A stretch of 64,000 nt of DNA from Corythucha ciliata (Eukaryota; Arthropoda; Insecta; Hemiptera; Tingidae), in NCBI GenBank assembly GCA_038030265.1, contig CM075940.1, positions 496,001 through 560,000 of the forward strand, written 5' to 3'. The first letter of the stretch is position 1. Every line of letters starts with the position of its first letter. Under the pieces are notes generated by a model that saw nothing but the letters and a program-made list of their open reading frames with translations, did not search any database and was not told the DNA's origin. Positions 53,268 through 63,423 of the stretch are shown one piece after another. The translations under genes were made by a program, and so were the position numbers.

Positions 53268-54277
53268 TGTGTCAATCGGACACGACATTCTCCAAAATCA
53301 CGAAAGTCTTCAAATGTCTTTCGGAGGAACAAAGTCCCCTTTAAATATCAGTGCTCTGGCTGTTGCAAACGTGCAGCCAGCTTCTCTTTTTGGTCATTTG
53401 GCGTCAGACTGTCGGCCGATTAGTGTGAAATCAAGGAGGTATAATCCTTTGGACCTAACTTTCATTAGGGAAGAAGTAAAACGACTTCTGCAGGAAGATA
53501 TTATCGAACCAAGCAGCTCCCCGTGGCGCGCCCAGGTATTTGTTACGTCGAACTCAAACCATACGCGTCGTATGGTAATTGATTATTCAACCACTATCAA
53601 TCGGTATACCATGTTTGTTGCGTATTCACTACCAAATCTTGAAGACGTAGTGAATAAAGTAGCGCAATTTTCAATTTTCAGTACCATCGACCTACGTAGC
53701 GCATACCATCAAATTCCAATTAGGGACACAGACAGAATGTACCTGCATTTGAAGCTGATGGACAGCTGTACCAATTCAAGCGTATCCCGTTCGGAGTCAC
53801 AAATGGCGTGGCAGCGTTTCAAAGGGTTATAGACGACATCATACGAATAGAAAACCTAGAAGGGGCATTCGCTTACCTAGATGATGTAACGATATGCGGG
53901 AAAGACAGAACCGATCACGACAATAAACTAAGAAGTTCATGGAGATAGCTGTGAAGTACAGTTTAACAGTAAATTTTGAGAAAAGCCATTTTAACCAATC
54001 GAAAATAAGTCTTTTAGGGTACATAATCAAAAATAAAACAATACGACCGGATCCAGAACGTTTAACTCATTTAAAAAACTTGAAACCTCCAACGAACACA
54101 GCTTCTTTGAAACGGACGGTGGGATTGTTTTCACACTATTCGAAGTGTGTACAAATATTTTCCGAAAAAGTACGCCCACTCGTAAACTGTAAATTTCCCT
54201 TGACTGAAGAGCCTCTAAGGGCATTTGAAGAGCTCAAAAAGTGTATTGTAGATGCTGCTCTCGTTGCTACAGACTAA
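53197..54277 (+). pseudogene. pol: Gypsy-2 reverse transcriptase
   Basis: Three blocks in shifted frames: 53197-53770 (VKRLLQEDIIEPSSSPWRA, RRMVIDYSTTINRYT, TIDLRSAYHQIPI), a break near 53760, then the catalytic FAYLDDVTICGK at ~53870, and 53939-54277 (YSLTVNFEKSHFNQSKISLL, GYIIKNKTIRPDPERL, LVATD). The order and the YLDD box are typical Ty3/Gypsy RT. Stops at 53831 and 54276 also interrupt it. Confidence 0.85.
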
Positions 54278-54709
54278 AATAACTTCCCCTTTGCAGTCGA
54301 AACGGACGCTTCGTCATTTGCTTTGGCCGCAACGTTGTCACAAAGTGGACGCCCAGTTGCGTTCTACTCTCGTCAGCTAACTAAAGCAGAGCAAGGATAT
54401 GCAGCAGTAGAAAAAGAAGCATGCGCCATTGTAGAGGCTGTACGTAAATGGCGGCACTTCTTAACTGGACGACACTTTCAGCTTATAACAGACCAACGCT
54501 CAGTTTCATTCATATTCTCCAAGAATCACACAAGCAAAATTAAATACGAGAAGATAATGCGCTGGAGATTGGTGCTATCTTGTTTCTCGTATGATATAGT
54601 TTATCGCCCCGGGAAAGAGAATGTAGCCGCAGACGCGTTTTCTCAGATATGCGCCAACTATATGCGCCGCTCTCACGACAGGTTGCAAGAGTACCATGAA
54701 ACACTGTGA
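54278..54709 (+). pseudogene. pol: Gypsy-2 RNase H
   Basis: After a TAA at 54275-54277 the sequence continues with VETDASSFALAATLSQSGRP, AFYSRQLTKAEQGYAAVEKE, WRHFLTGRHFQLITDQRSV and YRPGKENVAADAFSQICA (usual DALSR is DAFSQ). The D-E-D residues expected of RNase H (TDASS, VEKEA, TDQRS) are present, so this domain is better preserved than RT. Confidence 0.85.
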
Positions 54710-55829
54710 CATCCTGGTATAACTCGGTTCTATCATTGGATAAAAACAAAAAATTTACCATTTTCGGTGGAGGAAGTTCGGCAAACTGTGGCCAACTGTC
54801 GAATTTGTCGTGAAATTAAAGCGTCATTTTTCAAACATAGAGGAACTTGATAAAAGCTACTTCTCCTCTCGGAAGAATCAATATTGATTTTAAAGGTCCC
54901 TTGCCCTCTAAATCGCGAAATAAATACATTTTAACAAGAATCGACGAATATTCAAGGTTTCCTCTAGCAATTCCTTGCCCGGACATGACAACTCCCACTT
55001 TGATAAAAGCTCTGGAGTCAGTATTTCAGCTGTTGGAACACCTTCCTACATTCACTCAGATCAAGGGTCTTCATTCATGTCGTTCGAATTCAAGGCATAT
55101 CTAAATTCTAAAGGAATAGCGTCTAGTAGAACTACACCGTATAACCCAAGAGGAAACTGACAAGCAGAACGTTATAATGGGGTCATCTGGAAATCTGTTC
55201 AACTAGCTTTGAAAAGTGCTGGATTACCAATAACCCACTGGGAAGACGTGCTTGGTGTGGCTCTTCACTCTATTCGCTCTCTGCTGTGCACAGCATCAAA
55301 CGAGACACCCCACTAACGTATGTTTAAATTCGCCAGAAGAACGGGAAATGGCATATCAACGCCTTCTTGGTTGACAACGCCGGGACCGATTCTGTTGAAG
55401 AAACATGTTAGGGCTTCAAAGTACGATCTTATTGAAGGAAACTCAGAGTACGCCAAAGTAGAACTACACGACGGAAGAGTAACGGTTGTATCGACTAGAG
55501 ATCTAGCTCCTCTCACAACATCAATGGAGTTGCAAAAAGATATCGATAATTCACGCTCCGAAAACGACAACGCTGATTCCGATGAACCGCAAAACATTGA
55601 CCTGAATTCTCAATCGGATCATAAATCAAATCCTTCCACTCCGCGACACGATTTCTCTTCACCAATTCTTCGTAGAAGTTCACGGACACGAAAGGCACCT
55701 TCTTACCTTTCAGACTACACCAAGTTAATCTTGGTCACGAAAGATTCACCAGGAGGGAAGAATGATGTGAAATTGAATATTCCCACATGTTTACTGTTTA
55801 CGTTTACCCTTCTTTACAAACCCATTTAA
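54710..55829 (+). pseudogene. pol: Gypsy-2 integrase and C-terminal tail
   Basis: Zinc-binding region: HPGITRFYHWIKTKNLPFSV and CRICREIKASFFKH. The catalytic core follows in broken frames: INIDFKGPLPSKSRNKYI, HSDQGSSFMSFEFKAYLNS, and RGN then a TGA, then QAERYNGVIWKS, which matches the N.Q.ER motif. Then HWEDVLGVALHSIRSLL, and a tail from 55320 (SKYDLIEGNSEYAKVELHDG, LRRSSRTRKAPSYLSDY) to TAA at 55827. At least four breaks. The last Arg-rich RTRKAPSYL motif is a usual end of this Gypsy group. Confidence 0.82.
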
Positions 55830-56238
55830 AACCCTAATTGCATAATTTTATCAAATAAAGCCTTATTTTACGAAAGGTCTTAATCCCTTCAGGCTGCTCG
55901 CCATCTTCAGTGAATGGATATGAAAGTACAACTGAAACTGTGTAATACTGGTGTTTCCTCCTTGTATTTATACCCCCCATCATAAACCCTCACTGTTACC
56001 CCTAGCGTTTCTGTTCACAATGAGAGTCTGTCATTTTCTGTTAGGCTGTCTTAAGGTGTTTTGCGTGATGGTTGTATCGGATGTGTTTGTTTTTTGGCCT
56101 CAGGTGAGATGCTTTGGGTCGCCTTTCTTTTTATCGGATAAACCTCCTTTAGAGGAGCAAGATAGAAGTGGTGCTAGATCAGAAGTGGCGCTGAGCTGTT
56201 CGTTGATGATGTTTCCCTCAAACGTTTTTTGTTTGAAG
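55830..56238. other. No gene seen
   Basis: Between Gypsy-2 and the 1,439-bp array. A plus frame at 55951-56325 has no recognised motif. AATAAAG occurs at 55854. In the tandem units this position is occupied by EVE-2 sequence instead. Confidence 0.3.
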
Positions 56239-56677
56239 ATCTCCATGTTCTCCAATATGTTTAGTCATCGTCCTTTCTGTCTTGCGTGTAGAGGTTTCAT
56301 GAATTGCAATATGTTTTGTCTCTGAGTGCGGAGATATTTATATGAATGACTTCGAGCGAACCCACAGTTTGCATCCAGGCTTATGGGGTACTTCCGAGCC
56401 ATCATGACCATTGTAGTCTGGAGAGGGTTGGGGTCTCTTGCGTCTTTTGCCGATCTTCTGACAACCTCAAGGTAGCAGGCAGGAGTTCGTGTTAGTATGT
56501 CCACTGATGGCTGCTTGCAATTTTAGTACCTGGTTCACACATAACATAAGCACATCTTTAAAGTCGGGTTGGCTTGGTGGATCCATGATTATAGAAATTA
56601 ACGCGTGTGTTATTACTTTTTCCGAAACACAAGTCGGGAACGTCAAGACTTTTCTCCCGATAATGGCGGTCACGTAA
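56239..56677 (-). pseudogene. EVE-2 candidate, N-terminal part, first (partial) copy
   Basis: Minus-strand ORF start region reading TAIIGRKVLTFPTCVSEKV and KDVLMLCVNQVLKLQAA, then a frameshift, then ILTRTPACYLEVVRR and MVMMARKYPISLDANCGFA to a TGA near 56265. It is cut at 56239, where the sequence becomes unrelated. Same protein as the complete copies at 56983-58116 and 58422-59555. Confidence 0.5.
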
Positions 56678-56679
56678 AT

Positions 56680-56982
56680 GAGTCATTTTCAAAGCACGTA
56701 AGAAATACGCCGAAATTCGAAGACTTCAACGAAGAGGTAGAATCGTTGTCGAATTATTTAGAACGTCTCGACTTATTTCTCGACTTAAATGCAATTGAAG
56801 AAGGCAAGAAAGTCCAGTTTTTGTTAATAAACATCGGTGCTAGCGTGTATGGTATTTTAAAGAATATTTTGTTGCCAGAATCACCTCTTCAAAAAAGTTA
56901 CGATGATTTGAAGAAAACTTTAATAGGTCATTTCCAACCAAAAAAGTCGATAATTTTCGCACGTTGCATGTACTTCAAGCGA
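56680..56982 (+). pseudogene. gag: Gypsy-3 gag start, array copy 1 (truncated)
   Basis: Reads TPKFEDFNEEVESLSNYLER, FLLINIGASVYGILKNILL and IFARCMYFKR, then jumps at 56983 into antisense EVE-2 (TGSPLQRF...). Identical to the Gag N-terminus at 59.56 kb except for two residues. Copy 2 is at 58119-58421. Confidence 0.85.
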
Positions 56983-58116
56983 ACTGGTAGCCCCCTGCAG
57001 AGGTTTGATCCAGCACTCTGATTGCTGTTGTGGCTCGTATCGGAAAGAAGTTGGTACCCCTTACTTTTGATGCCATGGTGATGCGACGCTCGAGGATTGT
57101 CATGAGGTATTGTATTCTGGCCATTGAGGTCTCTTCCATTCCATCTAGCACTGCATACACCGAAGTGCCATTTATTTGTGAAGTGGACAAGTTGCTCCTC
57201 ACTTCCGACAATGAATGACCTAATTCGATGGCCAATTGGCAGGCTTGGGACAGTCTCATCACCATATTTATGGATTCTATCCGTGTTGGGTCTACTGGCG
57301 GCTTTACACCTCTGATGGCGAAACTTTCTTGCGTGATTGCGTATCTGAATATCCCGGTTGCGTCCGAAACACCAACTGTCATGGGCTGCATTCGGGGCTT
57401 CGTGTCAAGGTGCTGCATCAATACTCGTATCTGTTGCATCATAGTGAGTTTGGTCATTGGCTTGCTCTCAATTATAGTCTTCAATTTAGCCTCAAATTCT
57501 GGGTTGGTGGCTTCATACCTAGCTACTAGGTCTGGCAATAATGTTTGTAGTACCATGGTCTCTTGCAGTGGCCTTGGTATGCGAACGATGGGGTTCCTGG
57601 TGCTAACAAAATCCTTTGACATTAATACAGGGCCAAACCTGATAGTACCATCTCCCCAATTAACGGACCTGTATTGTATCTCCATGTTCTCCAATATGTT
57701 TAGTCATCGTCCTTTCTGTCTTGCGTGTAGAGGTTTCATGAATTGCAATATGTTTTGTCTCTGAGTGCGGAGATATTTATATGAATGACTTCGAGCGAAC
57801 CCACAGTTTGCATCCAGGCTTATGGGGTACTTCCGAGCCATCATGACCATTATAGTCTGGAGAGGGTTGGGGTCTCTTGCGTCTTTTGCCGATCTTCTGA
57901 CAACCTCAAGGTAGCAGGCAGGAGTTCGTGTTAGTATGTCCACTGATGGCTGCTTGCAATTTTAGTACCTGGTTCACACATAACATGAGCACATCTTTAA
58001 AGTCGGGTTGGCTTGGTGGATCCATGATTATAGAAATTAACGCGTGTGTTATTACTTTTTCCGAAACACAAGTCGGGAACGTCAAGACTTTTCTCCCGAT
58101 AATGGCGGTCACGTAA
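56983..58116 (-). pseudogene. EVE-2 candidate, longest copy (spans array units 1-2)
   Basis: On the minus strand, 58116 to 56983: N-terminal part (VLTFPTCVSEK...), frameshift near 57945, an in-frame TGA near 57704, then directly NILENMEIQYRSVNWGDG, MVLQTLLPDLVARYEATN, DATGIFRYAITQESFAIRG and MARIQYLMTILERRITMAS, ending abruptly at TSAGGYQFA where it joins gag. About 375 codons. No intron, no transposon motif. The mostly helical, Met/Ile-rich protein with no Cys/His clusters could be a viral nucleoprotein or capsid, which would make it a non-retroviral endogenous viral element, but I cannot assign a virus. It may be the N-terminal half of a longer protein, since it ends at a rearrangement junction. 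Confidence 0.45.
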
Positions 58117-58118
58117 AT

Positions 58119-58421
58119 GAGTCATTTTCAAAGCACGTAAGAAATACGCCGAAATTCGAAGACTTCAACGAAGAGGTAGAATCGTTGTCGAATTATTTAG
58201 AACGTCTCGACTTATTTCTCGACTTAAATGCAATTGAAGAAGGCAAGAAAGTCCAGTTTTTGTTAATAAACATCGGTGCTAGCGTGTATGGTATTTTAAA
58301 GAATATTTTGTTGCCAGAATCACCTCTTCAAAAAAGTTACGATGATTTGAAGAAAACTTTAATAGGTCATTTCCAACCAAAAAAGTCGATAATTTTCGCA
58401 CGTTGCATGTACTTCAAGCGA
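58119..58421 (+). pseudogene. gag: Gypsy-3 gag start, array copy 2 (truncated)
   Basis: Second copy of 56680-56982, identical in protein, and joined to EVE-2 at the same base (58422). Confidence 0.85.
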
Positions 58422-59555
58422 ACTGGTAGCCCCCTGCAGAGGTTTGATCCAGCACTCTGATTGCTGTTGTGGCTCGTATCGGAAAGAAGTTGGTACCCCT
58501 TACTTTTGATGCCATGGTGATGCGACGCTCGAGGATTGTCATGAGGTATTGTATTCTGGCCATTGAGGTCTCTTCCATTCCATCTAGCACTGCATACACC
58601 GAAGTGCCATTTATTTGTGAAGTGGACAAGTTGCTCCTCACTTCCGACAATGAATGACCTAATTCGATGGCCAATTGGCAGGCTTGGGACAGTCTCATCA
58701 CCATATTTATGGATTCTATCCGTGTTGGGTCTACTGGCGGCTTTACACCTCTGATGGCGAAACTTTCTTGCGTGATTGCGTATCTGAATATCCCGGTTGC
58801 GTCCGAAACACCAACTGTCATGGGCTGCATTCGGGGCTTCGTGTCAAGGTGCTGCATCAATACTCGTATCTGTTGCATCATAGTGAGTTTGGTCATTGGC
58901 TTGCTCTCAATTATAGTCTTCAATTTAGCCTCAAATTCTGGGTTGGTGGCTTCATACCTAGCTACTAGGTCTGGCAATAATGTTTGTAGTACCATGGTCT
59001 CTTGCAGTGGCCTTGGTATGCGAACGATGGGGTTCCTGGTGCTAACAAAATCCTTTGACATTAATACAGGGCCAAACCTGATAGTACCATCTCCCCAATT
59101 AACGGACCTGTATTGTATCTCCATGTTCTCCAATATGTTTAGTCATCGTCCTTTCTGTCTTGCGTGTAGAGGTTTCATGAATTGCAATATGTTTTGTCTC
59201 TGAGTGCGGAGATATTTATATGAATGACTTCGAGCGAACCCACAGTTTGCATCCAGGCTTATGGGGTACTTCCGAGCCATCATGACCATTGTAGTCTGGA
59301 GAGGGTTGGGGTCTCTTGCGTCTTTTGCCGATCTTCTGACAACCTCAAGGTAGCAGGCAGGAGTTCGTGTTAGTATGTCCACTGATGGCTGCTTGCAATT
59401 TTAGTACCTGGTTCACACATAACATGAGCACATCTTTAAAGTCGGGTTGGCTTGGTGGATCCATGATTATAGAAATTAACGCGTGTGTTATTACTTTTTC
59501 CGAAACACAAGTCGGGAACGTCAAGACTTTTCTCCCGATAATGGCGGTCACGTAA
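58422..59555 (-). pseudogene. EVE-2 candidate, second longest copy (spans array units 2-3)
   Basis: Same structure and same frameshift and TGA as 56983-58116, so both defects predate the array duplication. Confidence 0.45.
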
Positions 59556-59559
59556 ATGA

Positions 59560-60760
59560 GTCATTTTCAAAGCACGTAAGAAATACGCCGAAATTCGAAG
59601 ACTTCAACGAAGAGGTAGAATCGTTGTCGAATTATTTAGAACGTCTCGACTTACTTCTCGACTTAAATGAAATTGAAGAAGGCAAGAAAGTCCAGTTTTT
59701 GTTAATAAACATCGGTGCTAGCGTGTATGGTATTTTAAAGAATATTTTGTTGCCAGAATCACCTCTTCAAAAAAGTTACGATGATTTGAAGAAAACTTTA
59801 ATAGGTCATTTCCAACCAAAAAAGTCGATAATTTTCGCACGTTGCATGTACTTCAAGCGAGTTCAACTGGAAGACGAAAGCATTGCCGAGTTTTCAGTCG
59901 AAATCAAGATAATGGCGGCTGCCTGTAATTTCGGTCAGTTTCTAAATGATGCTCTTCGTGATAGATTTATCAGTGATTTGAAGAACCACGAAATTCAAAG
60001 AATATTGATCGCGGAGGACAGCTTGAGTTTCAATGACGCTCATTTAAAAGCCCTGCAGCTCGATTCAACTGCGAAGGAAGTGAAGTCGCTTCAGAAATCT
60101 GGTGAGGCATCAATTCATCCTAACACCTTTTTAGTTAGAAAAGGAAGTTCAGGAACATGGCAAGAGAAGAGAAATAAGAACGAACGAGTCGAAAAATGCG
60201 TGCATTGTGGGAAACAAAATCACGTCTCAAAGAAATGCTACTTTTCCGAAGCAAAGTGTCACATTTGTCAGAAAAAGGGTCATATATCTAGAGTCTGCAG
60301 GACCCAAAATATTCGTTCCTTAGAAGTAAAATCTTCTGATGAGATCAAGGATCCGGGTACTGAATACAATTTGTCGGATGACCAACTGGCTCACATCAAA
60401 ACTGTAAATATGATGCATTTTTCTAGTCCCATAAGTTTAAAACTTCTACTTAATGGTCACTCGATGTCAATGGTTTTGGACACTGGGGCGGTCGTCTCAG
60501 TAATCCCCAAAAATATATATTCGGAGCACTTTTCAACCTGTCCAGTGAGAAAAAGTAATATCCAGCTTTCGGCCTATGGAGGGGAGCCCCTTCGCTTTTA
60601 CGGGGAAATTGATGTTTTTGTTGAGTACAAACTTGTGCGAATGAATTTGCCGTTGGTCGTTGTGGAATGCAGCAGCCGTTCTTCTCAACCTCCCCTTCTC
60701 GGCAGAAATTGGTTGACCCCTTTGGGAATTGATATAATCAACAGTCCTTCGTCCAACTAA
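59560..60760 (+). CDS. gag: Gypsy-3 Gag and protease
   Basis: The open frame extends upstream to 59483, but the first ~25 codons are antisense EVE-2, so the true Gag start is missing or lies near 59560. Gag: FEDFNEEVESLSNYLER, CMYFKRVQLEDESIAEF (uninterrupted here), LNDALRDRFISDL. Zinc knuckles CVHCGKQNHVSKKC and CHICQKKGHISRVC lie near residues 244-257 and 264-277 of the frame. The retropepsin MVLDTGAVVSVIPK is near 330, with LLGRNWL near 410. It ends at TAA 60758-60760, before RT. Motifs and the DTGA protease resemble K02A2.6-like (Mag-group) Gypsy elements. Confidence 0.88.
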
Positions 60761-61440
60761 CGGGTTTCTTCTGTAGCGATTTCTAGCGCTGAAAATAAAC
60801 TATTTGACAAATACTTTGTGGTTTTTGATGGCCCTATAAAATCAATTCGAGGAATCAAGGCCCACGTAATATTGAAGGACAATTCAAGACCAATTTTTTG
60901 TAAAGCTCGCCCAATTCCTTTTGCCTTGCGTCAACTTGTGGAAAACGAAATTCTTTCTTGGGTTAAAGACGACATAATTTTTCCTGTTAGAAGTTCAGAT
61001 TGGGCGACGCCTCTGGAGTGCGTTCCGAAGGATCAGGGAAGGAAAGTACGCCTGTATGCCGACTTCAAAGTCACAGTTAATAAAGTCGGTCAAGTAGGGA
61101 ATTATCCACTTCCAAAAGCTGAGGATATTTTTGCTTCTTTAGACGGCAGCACGTACTTCTCCAAAATTGATTTGACGTCGGCGTACTTGTAGTTGGAAGT
61201 TCATGAAGATTCTCAGCACCTATTGACGCTGAACACACATCTCGGCCTTTTCAGAAGTAGGAAATTATTATTCGGCCTCAGTAACGCGCCATCTTTATTT
61301 CAGTCGGTGATGGACGCATTGCTCAAGGGTATTCCGGGAGTTCGGGCCTATTTAGACGGTTTTACGTAGCCTTCAGGAACATCAAGTATGAGCAAACAAA
61401 AATAAAACTGTTCTCGTAGTTCCTGAGCTAGTTTTTCTGG
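60761..61440 (+). pseudogene. pol: Gypsy-3 reverse transcriptase, broken
   Basis: From 60818: FDGPIKSIRGIKAHVILKD, RPIPFALRQLVENEILSW, WATPLECVPKDQGRKVRLYA, LPKAEDIFASLDGSTYF and KIDLTSAYL, then a TAG at 61190. The frame resumes with LEVHEDSQHLLTLNTHLGLF, FGLSNAPSLFQSVMDALLKG and VRAYLDGFT, so the YLDD box reads YLDG, followed by a TAG and a deletion. The RT cannot be active. Confidence 0.85.
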
Positions 61441-62324
61441 GACACAAGCTCAGCTCTCGTGGCATAGAACCTACGGATGAATCAATTGAAGCGTTGAAAA
61501 AGGTAGCGATTCCAACAGATATTACTCAACTAAAATCGTTTTTGGGAATGTTCAATTATTACGGACGGTTCCTGCCACGTCTTTCAACTGTCTTACGACC
61601 TCTTCATGAATTGTTGCAAAAAGACACCAAGTGGAACTGGACAGACTCATGCCAAATTGCTTTCGATAAGTGCAAAAAGTTAATCGTAAACTGTGGTGCA
61701 CTAATACCTTTTCAGTCACAGCTTCCGCTTCAAGGGACAGCCGACGCGTCGTCTTACGGAGTGGGTGGAGTTCTTTCACATGTCATGCCTGACGGGACAA
61801 GTCGACCAATAGCTTACGCCTCAAGAACGCTTAGTAAAAGTTAGAGAAATTACGCCCATATTCAAATAGAAGCTTTAGCTTTGGTTTTTTGTGTTAAAAA
61901 ATTTCACAACTACCTTTATGGTAGGGAGTTTGAGTTGATTTCCGATCATAGGCCACTTTCGTTCTTATTAAATGAAACCAAAGCAGTCCACACTATCGCG
62001 GCGGCTCGTTTGCAAAGGTGGGCATTAATTTTGTCGGCTTACCGTTACAAGTCAAGGTATCGGAAAGGCAATGAAATGTTCGAGGCCGACGCACTTTCGA
62101 GACTTCCAAGGGAAAATACAATTGATGAACAAGTAATTTCATTTTTTGCACCCTGGACTGATTTGCCTATTACTTCCCGAGACATAGCGAGAAAAACAAG
62201 AACAGATCCGGTTCTGGCAAAGGTCTACGATTTCAGCGTTCATGGGTGGCCAAGCGTCGATTGTTCCTTACATCCGACTTATGCTGCATGCATCTACTTT
62301 TCAACAATTGCCCTGTATGACTAA
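61441..62324 (+). pseudogene. pol: Gypsy-3 RT thumb and RNase H
   Basis: 61494-61844: TDITQLKSFLGMFNYYGRFL, PLHELLQKDTKWNWTDSCQ, GTADASSYGVGGVLSHVM and PIAYASRTLSKS, ending at a TAG. RNase H then continues: IQIEALALVFCVKKFHNYLY, SDHRPLSFLLNETKAVHTIA and EADALSRLPREN, to 62120. A linker (DIARKTRTDPVLAKVYDFSV, HGWPSVDC) leads to the Penelope insertion. One stop and no large gap. Confidence 0.85.
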
Positions 62325-62327
62325 CGT

Positions 62328-62606
62328 ATGCAAGACCACACTCACAACCCAGCTTGTAAACCACCCCTTGCGTACAATCTTTTCCAGACCACAGCGCTGA
62401 GTAAACATGTTATGTCCACTGGACACAAAATTGATTTTGAAAACCCATTGATTTTACAAAAAGAAGGGAACAAATACCGGAGAGAATTCCTTGAAGCTTT
62501 ACACATTGCGAGACACGAGGGGGCAATCATAAACCATAAGAATGAGGCCCTGCACCTAGGCCCTGTCTATGGGGAAATTATTCAAAAAACAAAATTTAAA
62601 TACTGA
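62328..62606 (+). pseudogene. Penelope-like endonuclease C-terminus (GIY-YIG)
   Basis: About 92 codons: TTALSKHVMSTGHKIDFENP, ILQKEGNKYRREFLEALHI and INHKNEALHLGPVYGEII, ending at TGA 62604-62606. The H...TGH.IDF.N..IL.......R.FLEAL.I pattern with a terminal N.(K/R) block is the conserved end of Penelope-like GIY-YIG endonucleases (catalytic E in FLEA, N near the end). The upstream GIY-YIG motif is not recognisable. Confidence 0.7.
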
Positions 62607-63360
62607 GGTGTACGCGCGTTTTCACGTTGGGTTTGGGGAGGTTACGTGTAGGTTTCTAAATTAGGTTATATTGCAATTCCATAGTTTCAAATCAATGACG
62701 GCGTGAGTCGTGGGTTCGGTCAGTTTTTGCCCCCTTTTTTGAAAGATATTATTTTCTTCAATTAATAGCCACAGGTAAATATCAAGATTACTACAGACGC
62801 TTTTAGTAAATGAGTAACGCGAATTCTGTGTTTTGTATAAATCCAGGCGTAGAAATATAAGAGGAATAGCAGACAGACGGTGACCTAGTAGTCGAGTCGC
62901 TCTGTGACCTCTAGTTATCTGAACGATTTTAAGACTCGATGGAAACAAATTTGAGTAAGTTAATGTACCTACTGTACAAGCGTTATGTTGTGTTGTAGTC
63001 ATTGAAATTTATCTAGTCAGGAAGCTGTGATGCCACTGTTACCAAAGTTATCGTGCTTCGAGACAAGATCGGACTTGTGGCCTACCACCGCGTGCTATTG
63101 CTTTGACCTATGTCTTTCAATACTTATGGTAGTACAGTAAGCTTTAGCAGCTAATGGGGACAATACAATAAGTCAATTTCATATAGGACCCACGCCTTGC
63201 CAATAATTAATAGTATACGAGCGACAACAGGTGTGAAACACCAGCGCAAATAAATTTTATAAACGTTCATTACAAAGTAAGTGGGACATGGGGAATCTTT
63301 GCAGTTGTTAGTACCTTCTAATAAGCGTATGTCTTAACATTGTGTGTTTTACTTACACAG

Positions 63361-63396
63361 ACCGTGAAACATGCCCAGACAGGGCGAAACGTCGGT
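63361..63396 (+). ncRNA. Possible degenerate hammerhead-type motif at the Penelope end
   Basis: ACCG...GCCC-AGACA-GGGC-GAAAC-GT-CGGT: a stem II hairpin directly followed by GAAAC and closed by an ACCG/CGGT stem. Penelope-like elements are known to carry hammerhead ribozymes. Here the CUGANGA core is replaced by gtgaaaca, so an active ribozyme is unlikely. Confidence 0.3.
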
Positions 63397-63423
63397 TGAT
63401 GGATAAATAAAGCTGATTACTGA

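Larger units (their letters stand above)
52199..55829 (+). mobile_element. Gypsy-2, decayed Ty3/Gypsy element without visible LTRs
   Basis: Coding regions gag, protease, RT, RNase H and integrase follow in Ty3/Gypsy order but are broken by multiple frameshifts and stops. Neither flank shows an LTR, TSD or TG...CA ends. It is older than Gypsy-1. Confidence 0.85.
56239..59555. repeat. Tandem array, period 1,439 bp
   Basis: atctccatgttctcc begins at 56239, 57678 and 59117, exactly 1,439 bp apart. Each unit consists of EVE-2 N-terminal part (minus), the first ~300 bp of a Gypsy gag (plus) and EVE-2 C-terminal part (minus). Units differ at only a few bases (for example attg/atta near 56424/57863, cataag/catgag near 56542/57981). 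The third unit does not switch back at gag but runs on into full Gypsy-3. Confidence 0.95.
62325..63423 (+). mobile_element. Penelope-like element 3' end inserted in Gypsy-3
   Basis: The insertion separates Gypsy RNase H linker from integrase core; the Gypsy zinc-binding domain is lost, so the event involved deletion or an insertion into an already deleted site. Its ORF (62328-62606) ends a GIY-YIG protein. A ~800-bp AT-rich 3' region follows, ending with gggcgaaacgtcggttgatgg, a phrase common at Penelope termini. The 5' part with RT is missing. No target duplication found. Confidence 0.65.

Noticed and set aside
57228..57764. 178-codon plus-strand ORF (and its copy at 58667-59203) with hydrophobic stretches
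   Set aside because: It is the antisense of EVE-2; the minus frame is longer across units and has a more protein-like composition. The apparent membrane segments come from antisense codons.
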